Positions 12,334-23,319 of a stretch of DNA of 47,641 nucleotides are shown here, piece by piece (positions within the stretch are counted from its first letter, which is position 1; the number at the start of each line of letters is the position of its first letter). Origin of the DNA: Gryganskiella cystojenkinii (Eukaryota > Mortierellomycota > Mortierellomycetes > Mortierellales > Mortierellaceae). The position numbers and the translations under genes were made by a program. The notes beneath the pieces were generated by a model. That model was not told where the DNA came from and searched no databases. It saw nothing but the letters and a program-made list of their open reading frames with translations. Where the stretch lies: contig JAAAIG010000220.1 of the NCBI GenBank assembly GCA_015852425.1, positions 1-47,641 of the forward strand, read 5' to 3'.

Positions 12334-12844
12334 TTGCACCAGACAAATAATGCCAGTCCGGAAAGTAAAGCCAAAGCAGCAACAGGCTCAACACGGAACC
12401 ACGCCGGTCGCCGGATGCATCCAGCCAGGCACCAAAAAACATCACACCCACGAGGCTGCAGATAAAAAGAAGGAAGGGGGTCCAAAAAGTGTCACCATTT
12501 GGGATGGAGGCATTGCATTTGCTGGGCAACCCTTCTTTTGCTTTGTTTTCATTCTTCATCTTTTCTTCGACATTTTGTTCTCATTCTCGTTCTTACCCAT
12601 CTCGCATTGCATCTCCATTTCTTTTCTTGCTTCCCTCACTACACCATAAGGAGCAAACGTAATAATACCCGCGTGGTCTGGAACAAAGCATTCCTCCAAC
12701 AGTTACCACTCCTCATTCGTGTTCTCTCTTTCTTTTCCATTCCCTTCGTCTCATTCATAACCTCACGCACTGCCTCCACTACTTAAATTTATATCTTCAA
12801 CAGACTCCACTTCGTCCCACACCACCCATCCATATCGATCTTCA

Positions 12845-15800
12845 ATGGCAGTCGCTTTGCAGCCCAAAAAGAAGCTGAAGGTAACAAAGAGAAAAGATCG
12901 AATCAGAGGTTGAACCAGGGGAAGTCGTCCCTGATATAAAGAGTCAAATTTTAACTTCAGCTCTTTGTTGCATACAAACACTACTTCATAGAACCGTTCG
13001 CGCCAGCGATCCTCTTCCAGAGCCTACGAAGAAGAGGACGAAGACATGGCGATTGTCAGTCGACTTGAGAAGGAACCTTGGCAGCCAGATCTGCTGTTAG
13101 AACGCCGATCCGATAATAGCGCTCGATCTTCGCCTGTTCAAAAATCGTCGTCCTCTTCCACTTCTGTCCCCACCATCCTTGCAGGAGAGGCCCTGGAAGA
13201 GCTCTCAACGACAACCGCAACAGCGACAGCAGACGGCAATTTCAACAGCAACGCTATGACCACAGGGGGTTTCCAGGGTGTGATACCAATGATTATTAAA
13301 TCTCCGGCGTCTGTGATCACGAATGCAGACTCGGATTGTGTCGACTCCATCTTTGAGGACTTTGCGCCGAAAAAGATCTCAGGTATTCAAGAGTACCTAC
13401 AACAAACGCATGATGAGCAAGAGCAACAACGACAACACCAGCAAGAGCTGCAACTTCAATACCAACTTCCGACTCACCTCCTGCAAAAGAAACAACAACA
13501 GCAACAAAAGCAACAGCAAAGAGAAGAAGAGCTTAAACAAACACAAGAGCAACAGCACCAACAGAGCTACCAACGGCAGCTGCAATATCGAAACTCCTTT
13601 CACGGAGAGCCGACCCCTTTTCTGCATCTCGAGGAACAGGAACGACAGAAACAACAACAAACTCACCAACAAAGTCAACGACAGCAACATCCTGCTCATG
13701 AGCAGCTACGCATGGTGACCCCCTCTTTTGCGTCCCCGCGGCCCTCATCCTCCTATGAGCCCCGCCTCTCAGAGATGTTGAGGAGCGAATCTCCCCTCTC
13801 TAAAACTACAGGCGATAACGAGGTAACCAGATCATACCCCATATACCGAAAGCACGACACATACACCATCCAAATCACACATGCCATACACACAAAATGT
13901 GTGTCCACTCGAAACAAGGGTTTTCTAAAGAATGCGGCAAGTGCTGCTCGTCGTAAAGCAGGACTCGAGGGGATAAAAGAAATCAAGATCATGCACAAAA
14001 ATAGCCTTCTTTTCTTCTTTTTCCACTTGACTCGTCACTTGTTCCGTATTCCCCTAGATGTGGAAGGGGACGAAGAACAACAAGAGACGGGGGACGGAGA
14101 CCACTCTGAACTTTTTTAAACTGTCTTTCGGTTGATTTTTATGGGTAAGGGCGTACGACATACTAACAGCCCCTTGAACATATTTGATTTATTTCGCTCG
14201 TGCTATCCTCAGGATGTCATTGATTCGCTTCAATCCCTCAAGAACATCGCCATGTTGGCCCTGGATAGTTTGCTTCAACAGGTCGTCTCGGCTGTCACGG
14301 CTAGCGATCCTGTCTATAACCCTGATGAGACCACCATCAAAGCGCGAGCCATCCTCCGTGAGACCCTCTCACCGCCACCCGTGACGGATGGACTCTTCGT
14401 TCAAAGCCAAGAGCCAGTCCAAACTCAATCGGCCGACTTATCCGCCCGTACCCAGGCCAATACCCCCTCCCTTGCTCGATACTCCATCTCGCAAACTCCT
14501 ATATCTGGTATGGCAGCCTCCTCATTTGAGAGATTAGATGAACTAGCGCGCAAGGTCGATCAGTTGACCGTCGTCGTATCGGAGGATAGCTATTCGTACC
14601 CATCCCAACAACGGGACGTCCTACATGAGCCTCTGGTTGTAACCAACCAACCTCAATCCTCCTCCTCTTTATCAGAGGCGCAACCAGTTACCAGCACAGC
14701 AGCAGCAACTTCCTCTGCAGCTACAATGACCGCAACAAGGATAGATCAAGCGCAGATCTTTGAGAGTCAAGAGTATCAATTGGCCTGTACACTCGCAGCA
14801 CTCTTGGCCTGCATCTACAAGATCCTGAACCGCATGCAGGGGTCTCGTGTCCCCATTAGGACAGAATCTGCCGACTCTGGATTGGATCAGGCATCTCGAC
14901 TTTGGAAAAGACTCTCATCCAATTCCTTTGGGAGGATTGGGAACAGTCATTCTATCAAGCACAGTCTTGCGTCTGCACCGGGACTGAGCCACCACAGCAA
15001 CAACCTCTTTGGGGAAGCTTCAACAACGACCACAAAGAAGCAGGCCGCGGCTTCAATTCACGGTGGAACGAATGGATGGATGGAATCCATCAATCGACAA
15101 GTACGGACCCTTCGAAGTCGTAGAACTCAGTCCACATCCCATATCGAGGTCTCGGATCGATCCTTCGATGCTGGAAAACGACCTAGTCGACTTTTCGGTC
15201 TTGGTTCTTCCAAGAGCGCCCTTGCAGGACCACATTCCCCAGAGGCTGCACTGTCCCAAAACGAGCGGGAACTTGAAAGGGACTGGAATGATCTCGACAT
15301 ATTGATGGAGGAAATGTCCCAGCACTGGAGGGCTGTGGAGGGTCTGGGAGAAGGCGATGAAGGGAATGAAATAAACGGCCACGAGAGTCATGCTTTGGTT
15401 GTCGGACTTGAGGATGAGGAAGCATCCACAAACCCTTTCCACGATCGTCATCAACTACAGGAGACTTCAAGGCAAAGAACCGCACGCGATACGTTTGATC
15501 AACAGACGCTGGATATGGTCGCTGGCGAGGATTTACCCGGGTACGATGCTGCACCCCAATACCGTTCTGATGAGAAGCAAGAACCCAACGGACACCTTTC
15601 TGCTCAGAGTCCAGGAGGTCTTCGAACGTATAGTTTGACCCAGAGAATAAGTCGAGGCACTCTCAGCGGCAACGGTATCGAGGACGAAAAGACCCGGTTT
15701 GATCTCAACAATGTCATGTCAGCATTTGAACGTCTTTGCCAGGTGACCCCGAGGCTTGACAACCAGCGGGTCCAACTCTCTGCGACTCAAAAACGTCAGA

Positions 15801-16650
15801 TGGCCTCGGCCGATGTCGCTGGCACGATCGAGAAGCTATCCCAGGGCCGTTGGGAGGACCAAAGAGCTTATTCTGTCGGCGCGGCCAGGGCTTCAATGCA
15901 AGTTCGACAGCGGTATGAGCGACAGGCGCAACAACAACAGGATCTGGAGAAGACTCGAGATCTCAACAAGCTCGTGAGTCAAATCGTCGATTTGTCGACC
16001 AACGCCGGGTTCAAGAGCCAACGCGCTGAATTTAGTCCACAACAGCAATGGAAGCTTGAGGGCGCCCGCATTGGAGACCGCATTGAACGTAGTGAGAAAA
16101 GGAGGTTGTCTGACCAAGTATGCAACCCCTTTCATTGCATTCATCAGAGAACCACCTTCGTTTTTGCGGTTTCTAGATCTAACCTGTCGATTTACTTTCG
16201 ATTTTCAACAATTAGGATTGGCAGTCTCCCGAAACGGTTCTTCTCAGGGACATGACTCGACTCACGAACGCGTTGTACCAGCAATCAGCCTCGACCCAGG
16301 CCTTTGCCACTCAAAGATTCACATTGACGGAGGATAAGGCTAGAGCCATGGCTCTGAATGGGATCATCAGTAAGATTGAACGCCTTTCAGATCGTCGACT
16401 CGAGAACCAAGACGCACTCCCACCACCTATCGCAAAGTCCAAGCCTTTCACGTTGTCTCCTCAACAAAAAACGGAACAAAACCAGATGCAGGAACGCAAG
16501 ACAAGGCAAAATCAACTAGAGGACGAGAACCTTAAGGCCCAAGAACTCCAAGAGATGATGGATCAAGTCGTATACGGTAGTGGTGGACCTACAAGAAGGT
16601 CTGCTATTGCCTCACAACGTGCCGAGTTCAGTCCAGGCCAACGAGTCTAA
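12845..16650 (+). CDS. Uncharacterised glutamine-rich protein with C-terminal degenerate repeats
   Basis: I do not recognise the family. Exons 12845-12880, 12992-13822, 14213-16117 and 16216-16650 join in phase to 1068 residues. The ATG opens with MAVALQPKKKLK, and the second exon follows with a basic then acidic stretch (NRSRQRSSSRAYEEEDED). Residues about 130-260 are dominated by Gln from CAA/CAG runs. Residues about 290-350 (DVIDSLQSLKNIAMLALDSL) look helical. A hydrophobic patch near residue 480 (QLACTLAALLACIYKIL) could be a membrane or amphipathic helix. Residues about 785-1068 contain about six copies of a loose unit built on I..LS..R...QR...S..Q. No catalytic motif is seen. Intron 2 is unusually long (390 nt) and uncertain. 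The gene is divergent from MPG1 and convergent with the aminopeptidase, with 156 bp between the stops. Function is unknown; a scaffold or cytoskeletal role is only a guess. Confidence 0.75.
15706..16650 (+). repeat. Degenerate QR..(F/L)S..Q repeat region in the glutamine-rich protein
   Basis: Loosely periodic units can be lined up by eye: MSAFERLCQ..RLDNQRVQLSATQ, VAGTIEKLSQGRWEDQRAYS, LVSQIVDLS..FKSQRAEFSPQQ, MTRLTNALYQ..FATQRFTLTEDK, IISKIERLSDRRLENQ..FTLSPQQ, and the C-terminal IASQRAEFSPGQRV. The unit is a hydrophobic helix (I..L), then QR, a spacer and S/T..Q. The reading crosses the last intron (16118-16215), which supports that splice. Alignment is by eye only. Confidence 0.5.
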
Positions 16651-16806
16651 GTTATTTAGCTCCTTTCTCTTTTCTTGTATTGGTAGTGGCCGCTCTTTAG
16701 CATATTTCCTACGAGCTTTCCTATATTTCCAATGGTTCGACTTCTGTTTATGAAAATCATTTTCTACTTGTAAATTTTGACTATCTTTGCTTCTCCATCA
16801 CTACAT

Positions 16807-18655
16807 TTACTTTGAGGAAGACAGCTTCTTGGCAAATTCGATCAAAGCTCTGGCAGGACGACCGGTCATTCCCTTGGCATAATAACCACTGTTACTTGAC
16901 GTATCCATCACTCCAGCAATATCGATATGAGCATAACGAATACTTCCAGCCTTCAAACCCTCTGGGTTCTCCAAGGGTGTACCGGCCTCCGTGCTGGGTT
17001 CGCCCTCAGCCTGAGCGAATCCATCATCGCGTTCTATACCATGAACAAACTCGCGCAAAAAGATTGCGGCGGTACAGCTACCAGCACTTCTGCCACCAGT
17101 GTTGATCAGATCCGCGATCGTGTTGGTCGTGATCTGGGGCAGGTAGACGCTGTGAAGAGGCATCCTCCAGAAGGCTTCATGAGATTCCTCACCAGCCCGA
17201 TCCAACTCAGACCAAAGAGAGTCGCTGGTGGAAAAGACACCAGCATAAGCACCTCCGAGCGCGACATCCATGGCACCGGTCAAGGTCGCAAGGTCGATCA
17301 GGGTATGGGGTTGATGGGTCTTGGAAATAAAGGTCAGAGCATCGGCCAGAATCAAACGACCCTCCGCATCCGTGTTATCGACCTCAATCGTCTTTCCAGA
17401 CATGGACGTGACGACATCGCCGGGCTTGCTGGCGCGACCCGAAGGCATGTTCTCGCAAAGAGGGATACCAGCGACGACATTCAGGGGCAAGTTCAAGGCG
17501 GCGATACCCCACATAGCCGAGGCCACAGTCGCAGCACCTCCCATATCACCCTTCATCATGCCCATGTTCTGAGAGGGCTTGATCGAGATTCCGCCACTAA
17601 TAGTCACACCAAACGTAGATCCAAGAGTTAGTTTCGGTATTTCATTGGGAAGTAAAAAAAGGCAGCAAACGCTGGGAAGAGAAGAGGCGGAGGAAAAGTG
17701 AACGTCAACATGAAAGAAACATAAAAACTTACGAGTCAAAAGTGACGCCCTTGCCAACCAGTGCCAAAGGCTTATCGCCGGTCTTGCCTCCGTTATAATG
17801 AATCTCCAAAAACTTCAAGGGCTCATCACTGCCTTTGGCTACGCTCAAGAACGCACCCATCTTCATCTCCTCTGCCCAGCTCTGTTCCCGAACAATGATC
17901 TTGAGTTTAGATCCATCCAGGCCCAGAGCCTCGGCTTCCTTTTGGAACCGCTCCACAAACAAAGTGGGAGTCATATGGTTGCTGGGGGTCTCCATCAAGA
18001 TTCTCGCCAGGTTTTGAGCCTGGGCTTGGATCAATCCGGACTCGAAGGCTTTGATTTCATCGGGACTGGAGGAAGAAACCTCAAGAGTTGAGATCTTGGT
18101 CTCGTCCTTGGCGCCCTTCTTGCCAGACTTGAACATGTTGAAGTTATAGAGCCCCAAGGCAGCACCCTCGGCCGCGGCTTGATCGTGTCCCATGCTCGCG
18201 ATCCCGATATCCTTGGCCTCCTGAGCCTTCAATGCCTTGACGCCGGAAGCGACCTGGTCCAATTTGAGTGCGATCACATATCAGTTAGGAAATAGATTCT
18301 ATCAGTAGACAAACGAAGAGAGAAAAATAATCTCTTTGTTCCGACTTACAGCCATGCGGATCCTATCCTTGGCAGCAGCGCTGGTCCCTTGTTGACCAAG
18401 TCCGACGACGGCGACCTTTTGAATATCAGAACCTAGTCCAAAATCACCATAAAAGACGCGGCTCTCTCCAGACTTGCCTTTGCTACCCGCGGCCTTGATC
18501 AGGTTGGAGAGATTCTCTTTACTAGTCGCGGCAATCGAATTCGGGACGAGTAATTGACCGTCAGCATGGAGACCCAGGACAGCGGCATCATGCAGTCTCG
18601 ACGCAGTGGAATGGAAGCCTCGGACGGCTCGCGTGACAGTATTGATCCTGAGCAT
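16807..18655 (-). CDS. Leucine aminopeptidase, M17 family, mitochondrial-type leader
   Basis: A two-metal cytosol-type leucyl aminopeptidase that removes N-terminal residues from peptides, usually as a hexamer. Exons on the minus strand are 18655-18350, 18253-17733 and 17596-16807, giving 538 residues. The start MLRINTVTRAVRGFHSTASR is a basic, hydroxylated leader that suggests mitochondrial import. An in-frame ATG 39 nt upstream (18694) would add 13 residues. Metal and catalytic motifs are in place: LVGKGVTFDSGGISIKP (two lysines), DMGGAATV, NTDAEGRLILADAL (family signature, near residue 348), LATLTGAMDVALG and GRSAGSCTAA. The C-terminal HIDIAGV and KGMTGRPARALIEF match animal LAP3. An acidic insertion of about 30 residues lies between FVHG and YAHIDIAG (DNA about 16945-17040). 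The upstream neighbour CDC50 ends only 245 bp away in the same direction, so the promoter must be compact. Confidence 0.95.
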
Positions 18656-18900
18656 TTTCCGGTGATAGAATTGTGGTGTTGAGGTTAATGTCAAAAAGAA
18701 TGAAATGTTTCTCGAGCAATGCAGTTCGCCACTAACATGTCGGAGAGGGAATCAGGAGTTACGGGAGTGCATTGTGGCTTTGCTATGACCCTAAAAGGAA
18801 TTTATTTAATTGCTGGTATGATATTATTATTGCTTGCCACACGCCATTCCGCGATGTAGGAGAACGGAACACGCGCGGAGGCGGGGGGATCTTATTCGCT

Positions 18901-20756
18901 CTAGTCATCCTCATAGCGAGAGCGGATACGGTTACCGCCTGCGTCGTCTGCCCTGTTGGCTGCCCTAGTATGGACAGTCGCCTCGCCTCCGAAGGAAATC
19001 TTGGAGTGATCTCCGATGATACTGGAAAAAGTGGAAAAAGGGTGCGTATCGCAAGAATCTGGTTAGCACAGAGACTCTCTTCCTTCGCCTCGAATTGGCG
19101 AGTCAAGCATTAGATATCTTACCGAGGACGGATGACATGGAAGGCCGTGAAAACGACTCCGAGTCCTGCGCACAAGATCGCGGTTACGATGAAGACAATT
19201 CCCAAAAAGTTATTGCGACCTCCTGTGGCGCCAAGAGTGCTGAAGACAATGTACTTCTTTCCTCCATATTTGTGAATTGGGTAGTCTAAACGAAAAAAAC
19301 GAATTCCAAAAAAATGAAGGAAAAGGAGAACGGCACTAGTTAGTGTAAAGAAAAAAGAAAAGAAAAAAAAAAAAAGCCCGCATTATCCAAAGCAATCTAT
19401 GATCAAAAAGATCGTCTCCCATCGAAAGCAAACTTACTCAGATTGATGGTCATCTTATAAGCACCCTTTTTGAGAACGTCGTGATCATTGCGGCCATAGG
19501 CCTTGAGGAAGGTCGACCAGCCAGCGGTTCTCATCCAGACCTGAAAGTGCTCATCTACGGAGAGATCTGGAGGTGGATATTCTGCAGTGTAGGTGCCATT
19601 AGGGAATCGAGGTCTCCAGTTCTCTGGCGGAACAATAGTCGTCAGATCGTATCCGGACTTTTTGTATTTTGAGCTATCAGACGACCAGGCAATCCCCTTG
19701 GCGACAAAAGTATAGTTCTCTGTAGGTGCAGGTGCTTCCGGAGATCCTGGAAGAGGTACCAGATTCAAATCAATGGTGTCTAGAAAAAAAAAGTTGTTGA
19801 GGGTTCAACGACCATTACGAAAATTAGCACAAACAGAAAAGGAAGGATTCAATGTGGAAACCAAACCGCTTTCAATATTTCAATATCCTTTTTTTTTTTT
19901 TTTTTTTTTGGAATACTCTCGTACCATTGAACATGGAGTTGGCGATCAGTCCGCAAGGATAGACTAGGTTGTCCGTGGTGACATTGCATCCTTTTCTAGA
20001 ATTGATAGCGTCAGCGGAACTGGCGTCGCCCCCGAGTTGTTTGTAGTCCAGACTCTTGGTGTATTTGCGGTGGTTCTGGTAAAAGTTTGTGAGTTTGTAG
20101 TACATCATCAAAGGTGGCTGGAGATCGACCGGGACTGTGAACTGTATATCGCATCGATGGGCCGTATAAGTATAATTGGTCCCAGGGAAGAGAGAGAATG
20201 TTTCTGGGCCCTGGTACTGGGGTTTAGGAAACTCGGGAAAGGACGAAGATGTGACCCAGGAAAAATCGGGTATATCACTCAAAGTGTTTACAGTCTCGCA
20301 AAGTGTGTAGTCGAAAGAAAGTTCAGAAACCTAGAGTAGGGAGATAAGTAGGACGGTGAAGATAGAGGAGAGTTAGTCTACCATCCCTGCCATCAGTCTG
20401 GCCTTCCATCGTCCTGAAATCACGTTGCAAGGCTGGGACGACAGAATGGGAATCACTTTTTTTTTCAGCTTTACCTTTCCATTCTTCCAGACAAGCAAGC
20501 CTCCAAGGGGTGCAAAGAGGATTCCGATGATGAAAAAGGTGGGAAGGACAGACTTTGCTGTCAGAATAGGTTGCCATGCTTTGAGACGCTGCTGCTTGAA
20601 GGAAGTGTCTATTACAAATAAGGGGGCCGTTGTAGTCAGAGTCTTGCTTTCCTTTTTTTACGGGGTCCAGCAAAGTGAACTTGGTGTCCCCGGTAAAAGA
20701 AACAAAACAGCAGGGACGTTACTTGGTGGCCTGTGCTTTGGTGGTTCATCCATCAT
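18901..20756 (-). CDS. CDC50/LEM3 family, phospholipid flippase beta subunit
   Basis: Non-catalytic partner of P4-ATPases, needed for their exit from the ER and for aminophospholipid flipping at Golgi, endosome or plasma membrane. Six exons on the minus strand: 20756-20723, 20608-20475, 20330-19925, 19779-19438, 19285-19123 and 19021-18901. They join in phase to 399 residues. The 34-nt first exon was found by splicing to the conserved start: RPPNTSFKQQRLKAWQPIL matches yeast Cdc50 almost residue for residue. TM1 is about residues 32-52 (VLPTFFIIGILFAPLGGLL) and TM2 about 332-356 (FLGIVFIVTAILCAG). The lumenal domain between them carries the expected cysteines (YTLCET, HRCDIQF, RKGCN, YPCGL) and several N-glycosylation sequons (NYT, NVT, NGT). 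The tail is short, basic and acidic (RSRYEDD). Which yeast paralogue it equals cannot be told by eye. Confidence 0.95.
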
Positions 20757-21553
20757 GCTTTGTGCACTTGTTTTTCTATCCTGTTTTTGTACTCGTGTGT
20801 ATCTGAGGTGTGTGTTTCGTTGCGGTGGGCTATACTTCTTCAGAGATGGGCAGATGCTGTTGGAGAGGAGAGATAAAGAGAAAAAGTATTATTGGAGAGA
20901 TGGCAATGATGAACAAGAGGACAAAGGGAGAAGAAACCAAAAAAAGACAGGACAGCCCTTCAGCCATCATCGTGACCGCAATGGCAGAACAGGATGATCA
21001 TGGGCATCAGCCCCCACAAAGTCACGTGGGTGATTATCGCACGTGATGCGTGTCAATGTCAAGTCACGTGGAAAGAAGGCCCAAAAAAAATTCTTTGGCT
21101 CGACTCCGGGGGACCAGTCGGCGAAAAGACCTTCGAGTCAAAGAAAAAAAAAAAAAAAAAGAGACTCAGACAGCGCGGCAGAATGTCAGGCCATGGGGAT
21201 GAGTGGAGGGATCAGCTCAGGAAAAAAGACCTCCTCCTCTCACACCACCGTCCATTTCGTTGACTAGCTGCTCGCTCCACCCGCCTCGGCTTGCCATCTG
21301 CTTAGACTTTTAGACATCGTGCGATTGATCCAAAGGTTCGTTGATTGGCTGACCAAGTCGTTCATTTGCTTTTTTTTTCATCCGGAAGCCGAAGTTCCAT
21401 TCCTTTAAAGAGACGCTTTTCTTCACTGTCTTTGTCTTCTTTTTCTTCTTCTCCCTACTCACCAATTTCTTCTCTCTTCACTCTTGAACACTTTTCTTCT
21501 CTTCTCCAACATCCGCAGTCTTTCCTCCCCTTTCTCTCCAAGAAAAAAAAATC
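20757..21553. other. Divergent promoter between CDC50 and the panB-type gene
   Basis: 797 bp separate two divergent start codons. The right end is a long CT-rich leader (about 21410-21545) directly before the ketopantoate enzyme's ATG. The middle carries three CACGTG boxes (listed separately) and an A17 run near 21144-21160. No gene is seen. Confidence 0.6.
21023..21070. promoter_or_regulatory. Cluster of three CACGTG E-boxes
   Basis: Perfect CACGTG palindromes are at 21023-21028, 21040-21045 and 21065-21070, two of them in the extended form GTCACGTGG. In fungi such sites bind bHLH factors of the Cbf1/Pho4/SREBP type. The position between two divergent genes suggests shared control of the flippase subunit and pantothenate synthesis, which is inference. 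Confidence 0.6.
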
Positions 21554-23319
21554 ATGTCCGTCTCTGCAAGACTTGCCGTTCAAGTGCGCTCGCGGATGTC
21601 CCGATCTGGTCTGATGTCTGTCCAGCCTTTGCGAACAGTCCTCCAACGCTCGTCCTCTGTGGCGGTGATGCGTTCCAGTCCAGTGTTCCTGCAGTCTGCC
21701 CTGCCCTCAGACATGCGCAGTTACAGCTCTCGCCCAGCCGAGGCTGATCATATCCACCACGGTAAGCCAAAAATGGACATTCGAGGGGGGGAAATTAATT
21801 TTTTTTTTTTTTTTTGTTGATTCATTCATACACACACACCACACACGAAGCTTTTTTTGCCATGTGGAGTGACAACCACCGTTCCTTTTTATTTTGAGTT
21901 TATTTTTCCACTTTTTTTTTTTACTGCAGCGCGATTACCATCTGCTGTACCATCGTCATCGTTTGGATGTGCTGATGATAAGCGATTATCAACTCTCTGT
22001 GTTTCTCTCTTGGGATCTGCAGTTTGCTTGGTCAACTGTGAGAATCACTGTTATGCTAAGAGGAAATAGCTGGACTTACCCTGACAGATGAGACCCGAAA
22101 CATTGTTCTTTTTGACGATATCGTGCAACACACTCCCACATGCTTCCCAAGCCAGTGTTTTTTTTAACTCCAACGGCTCGTTTCCCCCACGCTTTTCCCC
22201 ACGTTCCCAGCAGAGCACATGAGAACCTTGCTTTGTTTCACACGCGTGTCCATGCTCGTCGTGGTGTTACAAGAGCTGAGCAACTACCCGAAAGGATTTA
22301 TGTTTGAGCCCATCGATCTTCAATCTACCTTTTGCCTGTTTTCTTTCGTCCCTTTCTTCTCTTAATTCTCCTTTTACGACCTCTTCTGACGCTGTTTTAT
22401 GTTTCCCTCATGACCTGCAATAGTCCGAGCCAAGGTAACTTTGGCGACCCTTCGCAAGCTCTACAAGCGTAATGAGCCTATCACTGTCATGACCGCCCAT
22501 GATTTTCCCACAGGCACTTTGGTGGACAAGGCTGGTATCGATATGACCTTGGTTGGTGATTCATTGGCCATGGTCGCCCTCGGCTACACTTCCACGTCCG
22601 AAATCACAATTGACGAGATGTTGCATCACTGCAGGGCCGTCGCCCGTGGAACTCGGTCCAGCTTCTTGGTCGCCGATATGCCATTTGGCACCTACGAGAC
22701 TAACGCCGACCAGGCCGTGAACAATGCTGTGAGAATGTTGAAGGAGGGAAAGGCCGAGGCTGTCAAGTTGGAGGGTGGTAAGGAAATGGCCCCCACTATT
22801 GCGCGTCTCACCCAGGTCGGTATCCCCGTCCTCGGCCACATCGGTCTTACCCCTCAGCGTCAAGCCAGCCTGGGTGGATACAAGGTCCAGGGCAAGACCG
22901 TGGCCAAGGCCAAAGCCATGATTGAGGACGCGCTTGCGCTCCAAGCCGCTGGTTGCTATGCAATTGTCCTTGAGGCTGTTCCAGAGCCTGTTGCGAGACA
23001 CATCACCGATGTCTTGAACATCCCCACGATCGGTATCGGTGCCGGTGCTGGTTGCTCGGGTCAGGTTCTTGTCCAACAGGATATGCTCGGTCTCTATGGT
23101 CGTGTTCCTCGTTTCTGCAAGACCTACCGGAGCCTTGCGGACGAGATTGTCGGCGCCCTGAAGGAGTACAGTGCCGATGTCAAGTCTGGCGCGTTCCCTG
23201 CAGCTGAGCATTGCTACCCCATGCCTCAAGAAGAATTGAACCGGTTCATGAAGATGATCGATCAAGAGAAGGTTGCTGAGGAAGAGCAAAAGAGCGCTGT
23301 TGCCTCGGCTCACGCTTAA
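21554..23319 (+). CDS. ECM31: 3-methyl-2-oxobutanoate hydroxymethyltransferase (ketopantoate synthesis)
   Basis: Transfers a hydroxymethyl group from methylene-tetrahydrofolate to 2-oxoisovalerate to give ketopantoate, the first committed step to pantothenate and CoA. Exons are 21554-21761 and 22424-23319, joined G|TC in phase, giving 367 residues. Residues 1 to about 62 are rich in Arg, Ser and Val without acids until SDM, and end in MRSYSSRPAE, a likely mitochondrial leader. The enzyme body starts KVTLATLRKLYKRNEPITV. The PanB signatures are present: MTAHDFPTGTLVDKAGIDM, LVGDSLAMVALGY, HIGLTPQ, the conserved glutamate in VLEAVPEPVA (about residue 250) and VQQDMLGLYG. Bacterial PanB lacks the leader and is about 260-270 residues. 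The intron of 662 nt is several times longer than its neighbours. Confidence 0.95.
21762..22423. other. Long intron (662 nt) of the ketopantoate gene
   Basis: The intron runs from GTAAGC to CTGCAATAG. It includes T-rich runs at 21800-21816 and around 21910-21922. It also holds a short hairpin-like GATAAGCGATTATC near 21975-21988. No coding exon with correct phase was found. A box C/D snoRNA was considered and not accepted. Confidence 0.6.

Larger units (their letters stand above)
10264..12844. other. Intergenic 2.6 kb between two divergent genes
   Basis: This holds the MPG1 promoter at its left and the leader of the glutamine-rich gene at its right, which is pyrimidine-rich over about 12535-12790. 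In between are a possible minus-strand exon pair (10526-10949, listed separately), a lone CACGTG at 11501-11506 and a cluster of TGCATTGC elements around 12312-12337. Longer open frames at 11880-12485 (-) and 12098-12649 (+) overlap each other and have no family character. Confidence 0.5.

Noticed and set aside
11880..12485. 201-codon minus-strand frame overlapping a 183-codon plus frame
   Set aside because: The two overlap in a pyrimidine-rich leader region. Neither has motifs, splice support or a plausible start context.
14058..14144. Extra exon inside intron 2 of the glutamine-rich gene
   Set aside because: It has an acceptor-like and a donor-like end, but in the only phase compatible with the preceding exon it meets a TGA.
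18656..18694. Upstream in-frame ATG for the leucine aminopeptidase
   Set aside because: It would place 13 non-leader residues before a good mitochondrial-type start at 18655. It remains possible as an alternative start.
21970..22090. Possible box C/D snoRNA in the long intron (TGATGAT ... CTGA)
   Set aside because: No terminal stem joins the putative C and D boxes, and no convincing internal D'/C' pair or guide to rRNA could be argued by eye.
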